9,010 bases of DNA from Victivallaceae bacterium (lineage in GTDB: Bacteria > Verrucomicrobiota > Lentisphaeria > Victivallales > Victivallaceae): positions 1 to 9,010 of the forward strand of contig JAQUOK010000082.1 in the NCBI GenBank assembly GCA_028717165.1, given 5' to 3'. Each line of letters begins with the position of its first letter. Position 1 is the stretch's first letter. The position numbers and the translations under genes are program-made. The notes beneath the pieces are model-generated. The model worked only from the letters and a program-made list of their open reading frames with translations. It was not told the origin of the DNA and made no database searches. Below are positions 1-6,300 of this stretch, one piece after another.

Positions 1-702
1 GAATCCGGGTTAGCGCCGGAAAAAGTCAAGGAATTAGCGGCGGAACTGGCACAGGCGGAGTTCAAAGTCGAAGGCACGGGAACTGTCCTTTATTATCTCA
101 CCCCGTACAGTAAAAACGCTGACGCGTTCCCGGAATGCAAAGTGATTTCCGGCGGCGATACCGGCAAAGCCCTTGACGTGCTCGGTTTCAAAGCTGAATC
201 TGAAAAAGTTTTAGCCAAGTTCAAAAGCGCGGTTGAAAATTCCGGTTGTAAAATACTGCTGACTTCCTGCCCGGCAAGCTATGAAATGCTTAAGGATAAA
301 TTGGATAATATTAAAGTCATGCACAGTTCCGAATATCTGCTTGCGCGGAAATTGCCCAAAACCAATACGGTTGCTTATTACCTGGACAGCGATTACCTGA
401 AAAATTATTGCGGCAACCCGGCGATGTCGCGTGAATTGCTGGAAAAATGCGGCTATACGCTCAGACCGTTCGGTACTAATCCGGAAGAATCATATGCGGC
501 GGGTGAAGGCGCGGTGGTTTATGACAGACTGAACCCGGAACTGACGGAAAAACTCTGTCGGCGAATTGCCGAACTGACTGCTGATCCGGCTGGCGATCTG
601 CTGATAACCGCGTCTCCTTACACGAAATACGTCTTGAATAAATACGCTCCGCAGCTTAAGGTAATTTCAATTGAAGAGGCAGTCGGGAGGCAGTCGGCAT
701 GA
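1..702 (+). CDS. Heterodisulfide-reductase/GlcF-like CCG-domain protein, C-terminal part, cysteine-poor
   Basis: The frame is open from base 1, so the gene starts upstream; 233 residues are visible. The GTG at 142 lies inside a conserved domain and is not a real start. Two tandem cysteine-rich (CCG, HdrD/GlcF/LutA type) domains can be recognised. The first has GGDTGKALDVLG (codons 151-186) followed by LLTSCPASYEML (codons 256-291). The second has NPAMSRELL (415-441), AAGEGAVVYD (496-525) and LLITASPYTKYVL (598-636). In the family these domains hold [4Fe-4S] or haem ligands in electron-transfer subunits. Here the CC pair before GGD reads IS (145-150), the second CCG segment reads SYAAGEG, and the closing CPxC is SCPAS or ASPYT, so most ligands are absent. 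The N-terminal part, possibly with ferredoxin or FAD domains, is out of view. The stop overlaps the next start (ATGA), so it is co-translated with nagB. The family call is fairly firm; the role is unknown. Confidence 0.65.
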   Translation, partial: ESGLAPEKVKELAAELAQAEFKVEGTGTVLYYLTPYSKNADAFPECKVISGGDTGKALDVLGFKAESEKVLAKFKSAVENSGCKILLTSCPASYEMLKDKLDNIKVMHSSEYLLARKLPKTNTVAYYLDSDYLKNYCGNPAMSRELLEKCGYTLRPFGTNPEESYAAGEGAVVYDRLNPELTEKLCRRIAELTADPAGDLLITASPYTKYVLNKYAPQLKVISIEEAVGRQSA

Positions 703-1475
703 AATGGATCGGTATTAAAAATTACGGAGCTATGAGCCGTTACGGCGCGGAACGGCTGTTTTCCGTAATTTCCGCGAAACTGGCAGCCGGCCAGGCGGTA
801 AATGTCGGTATGGCGACTGGCAATACCATGATAAAACTCTATGCTGTGCTTGCCGGAATGCTTAATTATTCCGGGTTGGAGCTGGCGAAACTGTTCACGT
901 TCAACCTCGACGAATATATCGGGATGGACGGGAAAAATCTGGATTGCGGTCATCCGCTAAGTTACCGCAAATATATGACTGAGAATTTTTTCGATTTAAT
1001 TGATCCGGCAAGCGGGTTCAAGCAGGAAAACATGTTTTTCCCTGACGCTGCTGCTCCGGCGGACTATGATGTCCTGATCGTGCGGCGCGGCGGACTGGAT
1101 ATACAGTTGCTGGGGATCGGGTTCAACGGTCATATCGGCTTTAATGAACCGGTCAGCGAAACGAAAATTTCTCGGGAAGATGTTGCGGCGCTGCCGTCGC
1201 ATGTCGTCGAACTTGACGGCCTGACGCTTCAAACCAACGCCGTCCTGACGGCCGGAAGCAACCTGTCGCTGGTGCCGCGCCGGGCCGTGACCATGGGCAT
1301 GGCCGACATCCTGAAAGCGAAAGAAATTATCCTGCTGGCATGTTTTGCGGAACAGACCGCACCGTTGCAGGCAGTCAGGTCGGGAAAAATAACGCCGGAA
1401 CTGCCTGCCTCTTTTCTGCTGGAACATAAAGCGGCGGAAATTGTTTATACCGAGGATAAGATCAAATTGGACTGA
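699..1475 (+). CDS. nagB: Glucosamine-6-phosphate deaminase homologue (NagB-like)
   Basis: This 258-residue protein matches the usual length of about 260 of NagB, which converts glucosamine 6-phosphate to fructose 6-phosphate and ammonia in the cytosol. Seen: the sugar-phosphate loop VGMATGNTMIKLY (residues 36-48), FNLDEYIGM (68-76) with catalytic Asp71, HPLSYRKYM (85-93), LGIGFNGHIGFNEP (138-151) with His145 and Glu150, VPRRAVTMG (192-200) and LEHKAAEIVY near the end. Asn143 replaces E. coli Asp141, as in Bacillus-type NagB. Oddities: the NAR motif holding E. coli Arg172 reads NAV (Val182), and the GxxK segment holding Lys208 reads FAEQ (216-219). Both contact the substrate phosphate in E. 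coli. The start is set by GGGAGG at 685-690 and an ATGA overlap with the upstream gene. The family is firm; the exact substrate is not. Confidence 0.88.
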   Translation: MKWIGIKNYGAMSRYGAERLFSVISAKLAAGQAVNVGMATGNTMIKLYAVLAGMLNYSGLELAKLFTFNLDEYIGMDGKNLDCGHPLSYRKYMTENFFDLIDPASGFKQENMFFPDAAAPADYDVLIVRRGGLDIQLLGIGFNGHIGFNEPVSETKISREDVAALPSHVVELDGLTLQTNAVLTAGSNLSLVPRRAVTMGMADILKAKEIILLACFAEQTAPLQAVRSGKITPELPASFLLEHKAAEIVYTEDKIKLD

Positions 1476-1479
1476 TATT

Positions 1480-2649
1480 ATGCTGACCCTGCTGAAAAAC
1501 TGTCATCTGATTTCCCCGGAACTGGAATTATATCGGGCGTTTCTCCTGCTCCGGGATGCATGGATCAAAGATATATTGCCCGCCGGAGCGCCATTACCGG
1601 AAGCGGATCGGGTTTACGAATTGGCCGGACAAATCACAGTTCCGGGTTTTATCGATATTCATTGTCACGGCCGCGGCGGTGCGGATTTCTGTGACGGGAC
1701 GCCTGCCGCCTTCAACACCATAGGACGGGGAAAACTGGCCGAGGGAGTAACCGGTTTTCTGGCAACTACCATGACCGTTGACCTCGAGCGATTAGAGACG
1801 ACTTTCGCCGCAGCTGCGGAGTACTGTCGTCATCCAACCGGGGCAAAATTGCTGGGAATCCATCTGGAAGGGCCGTTTATCAACCCGGACTGCGCCGGAG
1901 CCCAGAATCCGGCTTTCCTGCGTCTGCCTGATATCGCTTTGATTGACCGGCTCAACCGCGTTTGCCCCATTCGCAAAGTATCGTTTTCCCCGGAACTGCC
2001 GGGCGGAGTTGCTTTCTGCCTGGCATTGGCCGAACGCGGCATCATGCCGTCCGGGGCGCATTCCGCGGCGGATTACAGTCAGTTCAGAGCCGCCGAAGCG
2101 GCAGGGATGAAACACCTGACTCATTTCTGCAACGTAATGACCCCGGTACATCATCTCCGTTTTGGTATGGTCGGCGGTGGATTGCTTGCTGATGACGTCT
2201 ATGTGGAAATAATCGCCGATGGCATTCATCTCTGCCCGGAAATGATCGAGCTGATTTTTGCCTTGAAAACGGCGGACCGGGTTATGCTGATCACTGACGC
2301 CATGTGCGGTTCCGCCATGCCGGACGGAAATTATGACCTGGGAGGGCTGCCGGTTAGCGTAGTCAACGGTAAAGCGCAACTGGCAAATGGTACGGTGGCG
2401 GGCAGTACCCTGCAAATGCATCAGGCCTTGCGGCGGGCAGTTGGAATTGCCGGGCTGCCGTTACAGGAACTGATAAAAACCACAGCCTGGAATCAGGCTG
2501 TTTCTCTGCGCTTTCCCAAGCTCGGGAAACTGGCGAAAGGTTACCGGGCCGATATAGTAATCTTAAATGAGCGGTTTGAGCCGCAGGCCGTCTGGCTTGG
2601 CGGACAATTACAAAACGAGAATACTGTTGAGAATATCTGCCGCAAATGA
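1480..2649 (+). CDS. nagA: N-acetylglucosamine-6-phosphate deacetylase homologue (NagA-like)
   Basis: This 389-residue amidohydrolase is close to the usual 380-400 of NagA, which removes acetate from GlcNAc-6-phosphate to supply NagB. The catalytic set is complete: HCHGRGG (His61, His63), GIHLEGPF with Glu130, SGAHS with His194, LTHFCNVM with His215, ADGIHLCPE with His250, and LITDAM with the catalytic Asp273. These match E. coli NagA almost position for position. GYRADIVIL near 365 is the usual C-terminal beta-sandwich return. The HxH pair suggests the Bacillus-like, potentially two-metal form. Oddity: the HHREPG motif, whose Arg binds the substrate phosphate from the neighbouring subunit, reads HHLRFG (224-229). 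The ATG at 1480 lies 4 bases after nagB's stop; a further in-frame TTG at 1441 would overlap nagB and lacks support. No good Shine-Dalgarno is visible, so translation is probably coupled to nagB. Confidence 0.88.
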   Translation: MLTLLKNCHLISPELELYRAFLLLRDAWIKDILPAGAPLPEADRVYELAGQITVPGFIDIHCHGRGGADFCDGTPAAFNTIGRGKLAEGVTGFLATTMTVDLERLETTFAAAAEYCRHPTGAKLLGIHLEGPFINPDCAGAQNPAFLRLPDIALIDRLNRVCPIRKVSFSPELPGGVAFCLALAERGIMPSGAHSAADYSQFRAAEAAGMKHLTHFCNVMTPVHHLRFGMVGGGLLADDVYVEIIADGIHLCPEMIELIFALKTADRVMLITDAMCGSAMPDGNYDLGGLPVSVVNGKAQLANGTVAGSTLQMHQALRRAVGIAGLPLQELIKTTAWNQAVSLRFPKLGKLAKGYRADIVILNERFEPQAVWLGGQLQNENTVENICRK

Positions 2650-2660
2650 ATCAACAAAAA

Positions 2661-2671
2661 CAATAAAAAGG
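2661..2671 (+). promoter_or_regulatory. Ribosome-binding context CAATAAAAAGG, copy 1
   Basis: CAATAAAAAGG sits 12 bases before the ATG at 2684 and recurs exactly before the next gene (3510-3520). The AAGG core is a plausible but rather distant Shine-Dalgarno. It supports 2684 as the start of the TIM-barrel gene over the longer frame from 2567, which would overlap nagA by more than 80 bases. Confidence 0.45.
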
Positions 2672-2683
2672 ATATGTGAGTTG

Positions 2684-3532
2684 ATGAAAGCTCCGGAAGA
2701 ATTAGGAATCGGCATGATGGTACGTTTTAGCGATTCCCCTGAAACCGGTTTCCGGCGTTTACGCGAAATTGGTTTATGCCACTGTCAGTTTGCCGCGCCG
2801 CCGGATGAATATCTGTATGGCGCCGCCGGACGGGAAAATACGAAAAAATTACTTGCTGCTGTCTCCGAATATGATGTTTGTGTGACTTCATTATTCATTT
2901 CGTTTCCCGGCCAGGACTGGTTGAAGTGGAAAAACAGCATCGGACTGGTTCCGCCCGCTACCCGGGCGCAGCGTATAGCCCGGGCCTGCCGCAGCGCCGA
3001 CTGGGCTCGTGAACTCGGCATTGTCCAGATAGCTTCCCATGTCGGCTGCATTCCAGAAAACACCGATGATCCCGAATATCCCGGTTTCGTCGAAGCCATG
3101 CGGGGGTTGTGTCTCCTGCTGGAAGCCAACGGCCAGATCATGGCCTATGAAACCGGCCAGGAATCGCTGAAGACACTGACGAGAACCATGAACGATGTCG
3201 GGGTCGGTAACCAGAGGATCAATTTTGATCCGGCCAATCTGCTGATCTATGACCAGGATGACCCGATGGAACTGGTGAAAACCATGGGCGAACTGGTCGT
3301 CCATGTTCATTGCAAGGACGCTTGCCGTCCGGTCAGTCCGAATATATTGGGAACCGAAACTCGCCTGGGGGACGGTGACACTGATTTTGCCGGTCTGTTA
3401 AAAGCTTTATGTTCTCAGGGCTATCGCGGTCCGCTGACCATTGAACGGGAGATCCCGCCCGGCCCGGAACAGCGGGCTGACATCATCCATGCTGTAAAAT
3501 TAATCGAATCAATAAAAAGGGAATTTAAGTAA
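2684..3532 (+). CDS. Sugar phosphate isomerase/epimerase family TIM barrel (AP_endonuc_2 / xylose-isomerase-like)
   Basis: This 282-residue single-domain protein has the length and metal site of the xylose-isomerase-like TIM-barrel superfamily, which includes epimerases, inosose dehydratases and 3-keto-glycoside eliminases. Likely metal ligands are Glu156 (AYETGQE), Asp182 (NFDPANL), His207 (VVHVHCKD) and Glu254 (LTIERE). ASHVGCIPE (117-125) and GDGDTDFAGLLKAL (229-242) are the usual strand-end segments. No signal peptide is seen, so it is cytosolic. It lies 34 bases after nagA and 2 bases before a Gfo/Idh/MocA dehydrogenase, the classic partner of this family, so it probably isomerises, epimerises or dehydrates a sugar oxidised by that neighbour. 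An alternative start is ATG 2714, preceded by TTAGGA. The family is clear; the reaction cannot be read from the sequence. Confidence 0.85.
   Translation: MKAPEELGIGMMVRFSDSPETGFRRLREIGLCHCQFAAPPDEYLYGAAGRENTKKLLAAVSEYDVCVTSLFISFPGQDWLKWKNSIGLVPPATRAQRIARACRSADWARELGIVQIASHVGCIPENTDDPEYPGFVEAMRGLCLLLEANGQIMAYETGQESLKTLTRTMNDVGVGNQRINFDPANLLIYDQDDPMELVKTMGELVVHVHCKDACRPVSPNILGTETRLGDGDTDFAGLLKALCSQGYRGPLTIEREIPPGPEQRADIIHAVKLIESIKREFK
3510..3520 (+). promoter_or_regulatory. Ribosome-binding context CAATAAAAAGG, copy 2
   Basis: This is a second exact copy of CAATAAAAAGG, inside the last codons of the TIM-barrel gene and 14 bases before the ATG at 3535. AAAAGGGA is the probable Shine-Dalgarno. 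The shared 11-mer before two consecutive genes may be a preferred initiation context or chance in AT-rich gene ends. Confidence 0.4.
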
Positions 3533-3534
3533 AC

Positions 3535-4566
3535 ATGAAAAAAATAAGGTTTGGAATTATCGGCGCAGGCCGTCTGGGTAATGTTCATGCCGGTAAATTG
3601 GCTTTGCTCGATGAAGCGGAACTTGCCGGGGTATACGATGTCAATCCGGATGCGGCGCAGGCGATGCGCGAAAAATACGGGGTGAAAATCTATCATTCGG
3701 CCGCGGAACTTGCCGGAGCGGCGGATATTGACGGAATTATCGTCGCTTCACCGACCTATTGCCACCTGGAGGGCATCCGGGCGGCAGTTGGGGCGAATAA
3801 AGCTCTTTTTTGCGAAAAGCCGCTGACCCGTACGCTTGAAGACGCCAGTGAAGCCCTGACGCTGCTTCAGGCTTATCCAAAAGTTTTCTCCGTCGGTTTT
3901 GTTCGCCGTTATATGACCAAGAGCCGTAAAATCAAACAACTTTTAGCAGAAGGCCTTATCGGCAAAGTACGTTACTGCAATGTCGATCTGCCTTTCGGCA
4001 AATATGCCAGAATGTATGGCGACTGGTTCACGGATTTTGATAAATGCGGCGGTGTCATTATTGATATGTTGGCTCACCACGTTGACCTGGCAAACTGGTT
4101 TTTCGGCGAAGCGTTGAGCGTTTACGCGGCGGGAATGCTGCTGGATCCCGTCCAGGAACTGCCGTCCGATTATGCCGCCGGAATAGTAAAATATAAAAAC
4201 GGCGTTATATGTAATCTGATGTGTTCATGGCAGCGTTTCGGCCGTTCCGGCGAAATAATGGAGATCTGCGGCGAAAAAGGTGCGCTGGTTATGGATGGCT
4301 CCGACATTATCACTTTTTATCCGCTTAACGGCGAAAAACAACCCATTGATGTCAGTACGGCTGCCGAAGCGGCTAAAGGTGTGGAACAGGTCAATACCGG
4401 AAACGCTTTCCTGATTGAAGCGAAACACCTGGTAACGGCAGTCAAAGGCGGTTCCGTCAAAGATATGCCGACCGTACATGACGCTTTCCGCAGTCTGGAA
4501 ATCGGCCTGGCCATGATTGAATCGGCAAGGAGCAACAGCGTTATCCTGCTGCCGCTGAAACAATAA
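3535..4566 (+). CDS. Gfo/Idh/MocA family NAD(P)-dependent oxidoreductase (inositol-2-dehydrogenase-like)
   Basis: A complete 343-residue sugar or polyol dehydrogenase of usual length. The N-terminal Rossmann fold has FGIIGAGRLGNVHA (6-19, dinucleotide loop G10-G12-G15), and Asp35 at the end of strand 2 favours NAD(H). FCEKPLTRT carries the catalytic Lys95 of the EKP motif. The C-terminal domain has CGGVIIDMLAHHVDLANWF, with Asp177, His181 and Asp184 matching the D-x3-H-x2-D motif of inositol dehydrogenase. It acts in the cytosol by reversible oxidation of a sugar hydroxyl to a ketone. The start is ATG 3535, 2 bases after the TIM-barrel stop, so the two are almost certainly co-translated and probably act on the same substrate. 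Family and catalytic competence are well supported; the substrate is unknown (myo-inositol, an amino sugar or another hexose are possible). Confidence 0.9.
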   Translation: MKKIRFGIIGAGRLGNVHAGKLALLDEAELAGVYDVNPDAAQAMREKYGVKIYHSAAELAGAADIDGIIVASPTYCHLEGIRAAVGANKALFCEKPLTRTLEDASEALTLLQAYPKVFSVGFVRRYMTKSRKIKQLLAEGLIGKVRYCNVDLPFGKYARMYGDWFTDFDKCGGVIIDMLAHHVDLANWFFGEALSVYAAGMLLDPVQELPSDYAAGIVKYKNGVICNLMCSWQRFGRSGEIMEICGEKGALVMDGSDIITFYPLNGEKQPIDVSTAAEAAKGVEQVNTGNAFLIEAKHLVTAVKGGSVKDMPTVHDAFRSLEIGLAMIESARSNSVILLPLKQ

Positions 4567-4583
4567 AACAATATGACAGTACT

Positions 4584-5726
4584 ATGAAACGTAAAATCAG
4601 AGTCGGTATTCTGGGACTGGGCCGGGCCGGACGTTATATGCATGCGCCGGAACTGGCATTGTCACCGGAGTTGTTCGAGCTTGTCGCCGCTTGCGACCAT
4701 GCGCCGGACCGGCGCCGGGACCTGCCTCCGCAATTCGCGCACGCGGCAATCTACACTTCGCTGGAAGAGATGCTGGCTGACAAGCGGATTGAAATGATCA
4801 CCGTGGCAACCCGCAATCCTGATCACACTCCTCACACGCTTGCCGTACTTGAGTCCGGTAAATACGCCGTGGTCGACAAGCCGGTGGCGATCAGCACGGA
4901 ACAGGCCGACCAGCTCGAAAAAGCGGCGGCAGCTTATCCCGGGAAACTGTTTTTCCGTTACAACCGGCGGTTTGAACCGGCTTTTTGCAAAGTGCGCGAA
5001 CTGATGCTTTCCGGAATCCTTGGCCGTATCGGCATGGTAAAAATTTACCGCCATCCCGGCTTTGTCCGCAGGCTCGACTGGCAGACGCTTACCGAATTCA
5101 AGGGCGGCATGTTCAATAACTGGGGACCGCATCTGGTAGATCAGGCTTTGCAGCTGCTTGACGCGCCGGTTGCTGATCTCTGGTGCGATTTACAGCATAA
5201 CGTTACGGCCGGCGATGCCGACGATCAGGTCAAACTGCTGCTCCGGGGAAGCAACGGCCGAGTGGCCGATGTGGAAGTTTCCACCACAGTAACGTTGCCG
5301 GGACGGCTCTACGAAGTATGGGGCGAACGCGGTTCACTGCTTGTCTCCCTGGAAGAAAAAACCGTTCAGCTGCGTTATCTTGATCCGGAACAGAAACTAA
5401 AACCGCTTACTGCCGTGCGTGATAATTTTCCGCTTGTTTATGGAAACCCTGACGAAAACCTCCGCTTTATCGAAGAAGATCTTCCAATTGAAACCGGCAG
5501 TACTCATATCCTGCAGCGCGGCCATGTTCTGAAACCGGGCGAACCGGTCGATCCGGAACGCGGCTATACTTATCCCGATACGATGTGGGGACACATTTAT
5601 GCGGCTGTAACGGAAAGAGTTCCATACCCGATAACTGTTGCACAAGGATTGGAAGTAGTCAGAATTATCGAGCGTGCCCGGCAAGCCGGTAAATACGTGC
5701 CGCATAAATCACAGCTTTCCCAATAA
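4584..5726 (+). CDS. Second Gfo/Idh/MocA family oxidoreductase, divergent catalytic motif
   Basis: A complete 380-residue member, clearly not a recent duplicate of its neighbour. The Rossmann loop is VGILGLGRAGRYMH (7-20), and the residue after strand 2 is Asp38 in ACDHAPDRRR. The EKP motif reads VVDKP (96-100, Lys99 kept). The C-terminal catalytic segment reads KGGMFNNWGPHLVDQALQLL (173-192): His183 and Asp186 are kept, but Asn replaces the Asp normally four residues before the His. The GGxxNNxGPHxxDxAL form seems to mark a subgroup rather than decay, since the rest is intact. It starts 17 bases after the preceding gene without a clear Shine-Dalgarno and is the last gene of the operon. It is probably a cytosolic sugar oxidoreductase acting on a related substrate, or reversing the first dehydrogenase at another carbon. 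The substrate is unknown. Confidence 0.87.
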   Translation: MKRKIRVGILGLGRAGRYMHAPELALSPELFELVAACDHAPDRRRDLPPQFAHAAIYTSLEEMLADKRIEMITVATRNPDHTPHTLAVLESGKYAVVDKPVAISTEQADQLEKAAAAYPGKLFFRYNRRFEPAFCKVRELMLSGILGRIGMVKIYRHPGFVRRLDWQTLTEFKGGMFNNWGPHLVDQALQLLDAPVADLWCDLQHNVTAGDADDQVKLLLRGSNGRVADVEVSTTVTLPGRLYEVWGERGSLLVSLEEKTVQLRYLDPEQKLKPLTAVRDNFPLVYGNPDENLRFIEEDLPIETGSTHILQRGHVLKPGEPVDPERGYTYPDTMWGHIYAAVTERVPYPITVAQGLEVVRIIERARQAGKYVPHKSQLSQ

Positions 5727-5837
5727 CAAATAAAAAAGTCGACATAATTTTGTGTTTTCGGCGATAGTTTTATCACCATACAGTGCTTCCAGAGCTAGCT
5801 GACTTTTGAATTTGCTGCCGTACGTTTTTTCATTTTT

Positions 5838-5875
5838 GACTCATGGCTTTAAAGATTTGATTCAGGAGTCTTTTT
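5838..5875 (+). terminator. Weak candidate terminator after the amino-sugar operon
   Basis: GACTC at 5838-5842 can pair with GAGTC at 5866-5870, with three further pairs after a mismatch, and five T follow. It is about 110 bases beyond the last stop codon and the loop is long, so this is only the best of poor candidates in 5727-5922. Nothing else, and no gene, was found in that gap. Confidence 0.22.
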
Positions 5876-5922
5876 CATTTATACAAGTTGTCCAATTTTT
5901 TGGGGTAACCGCAACAGAAAAA

Positions 5923-6000
5923 TGGGGTGGAAGATCGGACTCGAACCGACGACCTCCTGGGCCACAACCAGGCGCTCTAACCAACTGAGCTACATCCACC
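5923..6000 (-). tRNA. tRNA-His (anticodon GTG)
   Basis: The reverse strand folds into a full cloverleaf: D-arm GCTC/GAGC, anticodon stem CCTGG/CCAGG around the loop TTGTGGC with anticodon GTG (5963-5965), T-arm GTCGG-TTCGAGT-CCGAT, and an encoded 3' CCA (5923-5925). A G at position -1 (6000) opposite C73 (5926) is the identity pair of bacterial tRNA-His, which confirms the assignment. The acceptor stem has one U6-U67 mismatch; all other pairs are good, including a G49-U65 wobble. It is convergent to the upstream operon. The mature end may be given as 5999 if G-1 is left out. Confidence 0.96.
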
Positions 6001-6018
6001 ATTCAGTGAGCTAACTAC

Positions 6019-6047
6019 AGTATAAGGTGAAATTGATTTTTCAATGT
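6019..6047 (-). promoter_or_regulatory. Possible promoter of tRNA-His
   Basis: On the - strand TATACT (6024-6019) is a near-consensus -10 box ending 18 bases before the tRNA 5' end. The -35 region is poor: ACATTG at 17-base spacing, or TTGAAA at only 14. A small palindrome, ATTGA-TTTT-TCAAT (6032-6045), overlaps it. Confidence 0.35.
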
Positions 6048-6116
6048 GAAATATGTAAAAAAACAAGTTTTTTAGCAACCCGATGGTAATTGTTGGTCAG
6101 TGCCCGTTTTTTATCC

Positions 6117-6300
6117 CTGGAAGGGATTTTTAACGTAGCCCAAGGCAGCGCCTTGGGGAATCTTATCGGTTTTATGATGTTCCCTGAAGGAGAACTTCAA
6201 AATGCGGGTAAGGCATTTGAGGTTCCCCTACAGGGAACAGATATGGGGGGACGGCATTACCCGCCGCGTTGCGGCGGGCTACGCTGAATACCCCTTTCAG
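6117..6300. repeat. 184-bp symmetric cloverleaf-forming palindromic element (MITE/REP-like)
   Basis: The ends, 6117-6141 and 6276-6300, are 25-base imperfect inverted repeats (20 of 25 identical, 22 if GU pairs are allowed) with a perfect core CGTAGCCC/GGGCTACG. Inside sit two side hairpins, each with an 8-bp stem and 3-base loop: CCCAAGGC-AGC-GCCTTGGG (6139-6157) and CCCGCCGC-GTT-GCGGCGGG (6260-6278). Two 20-base linkers then lead to a perfect 9-bp pair, TGTTCCCTG/CAGGGAACA (6178-6186, 6231-6239), and a central hairpin, AAATGC/GCATTT (6200-6218). All layers share one centre near 6208.5. An additional local hairpin, ATCCCT-GGA-AGGGAT followed by five T (6113-6131), overlaps the left end. No transposase and no clear target duplication are seen. 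It is probably a non-autonomous mobile or REP-type repeat; no second copy lies in the window. Confidence 0.7.

Noticed and set aside
142..702. GTG at 142 as the start of the first gene
   Set aside because: The frame is open to base 1 and the codons before 142 continue the conserved domain, so the gene begins outside the window.
1117..1149. Asn143 in place of the E. coli NagB Asp141 as a defect
   Set aside because: The NGHIGFNEP form is, as I recall, normal in Bacillus-type NagB, so it is not evidence of lost activity.
1441..1479. N-terminal extension of nagA from TTG 1441
   Set aside because: It would overlap the end of nagB by 35 bases; ATG 1480 begins the normal NagA N-terminus.
1792..2421. 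209-codon frame on the - strand inside nagA
   Set aside because: Antisense shadow of a well-supported gene; no recognisable domain.
2567..2683. N-terminal extension of the TIM-barrel protein from ATG 2567
   Set aside because: It lies inside nagA and encodes no family-like sequence; ATG 2684 follows a ribosome-binding context.
5901..5928. TGGGGT direct repeat at the tRNA 3' end and at 5901-5906 as an integration site
   Set aside because: Only 6 bases long, and no integrase or island gene is present.
5806..5988. 60-codon + strand frame
   Set aside because: It runs through the tRNA-His gene in the opposite sense; its end is simply tRNA sequence.
6113..6131. ATCCCT-GGA-AGGGAT hairpin plus T run as an operon terminator
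   Set aside because: No + strand gene is transcribed into it for nearly 400 bases, and it overlaps the left end of the repeat element, so it is better seen as part of that element.
6090..6287. 65-codon + strand frame
   Set aside because: It covers the cloverleaf element, and its composition is explained by the palindromes.
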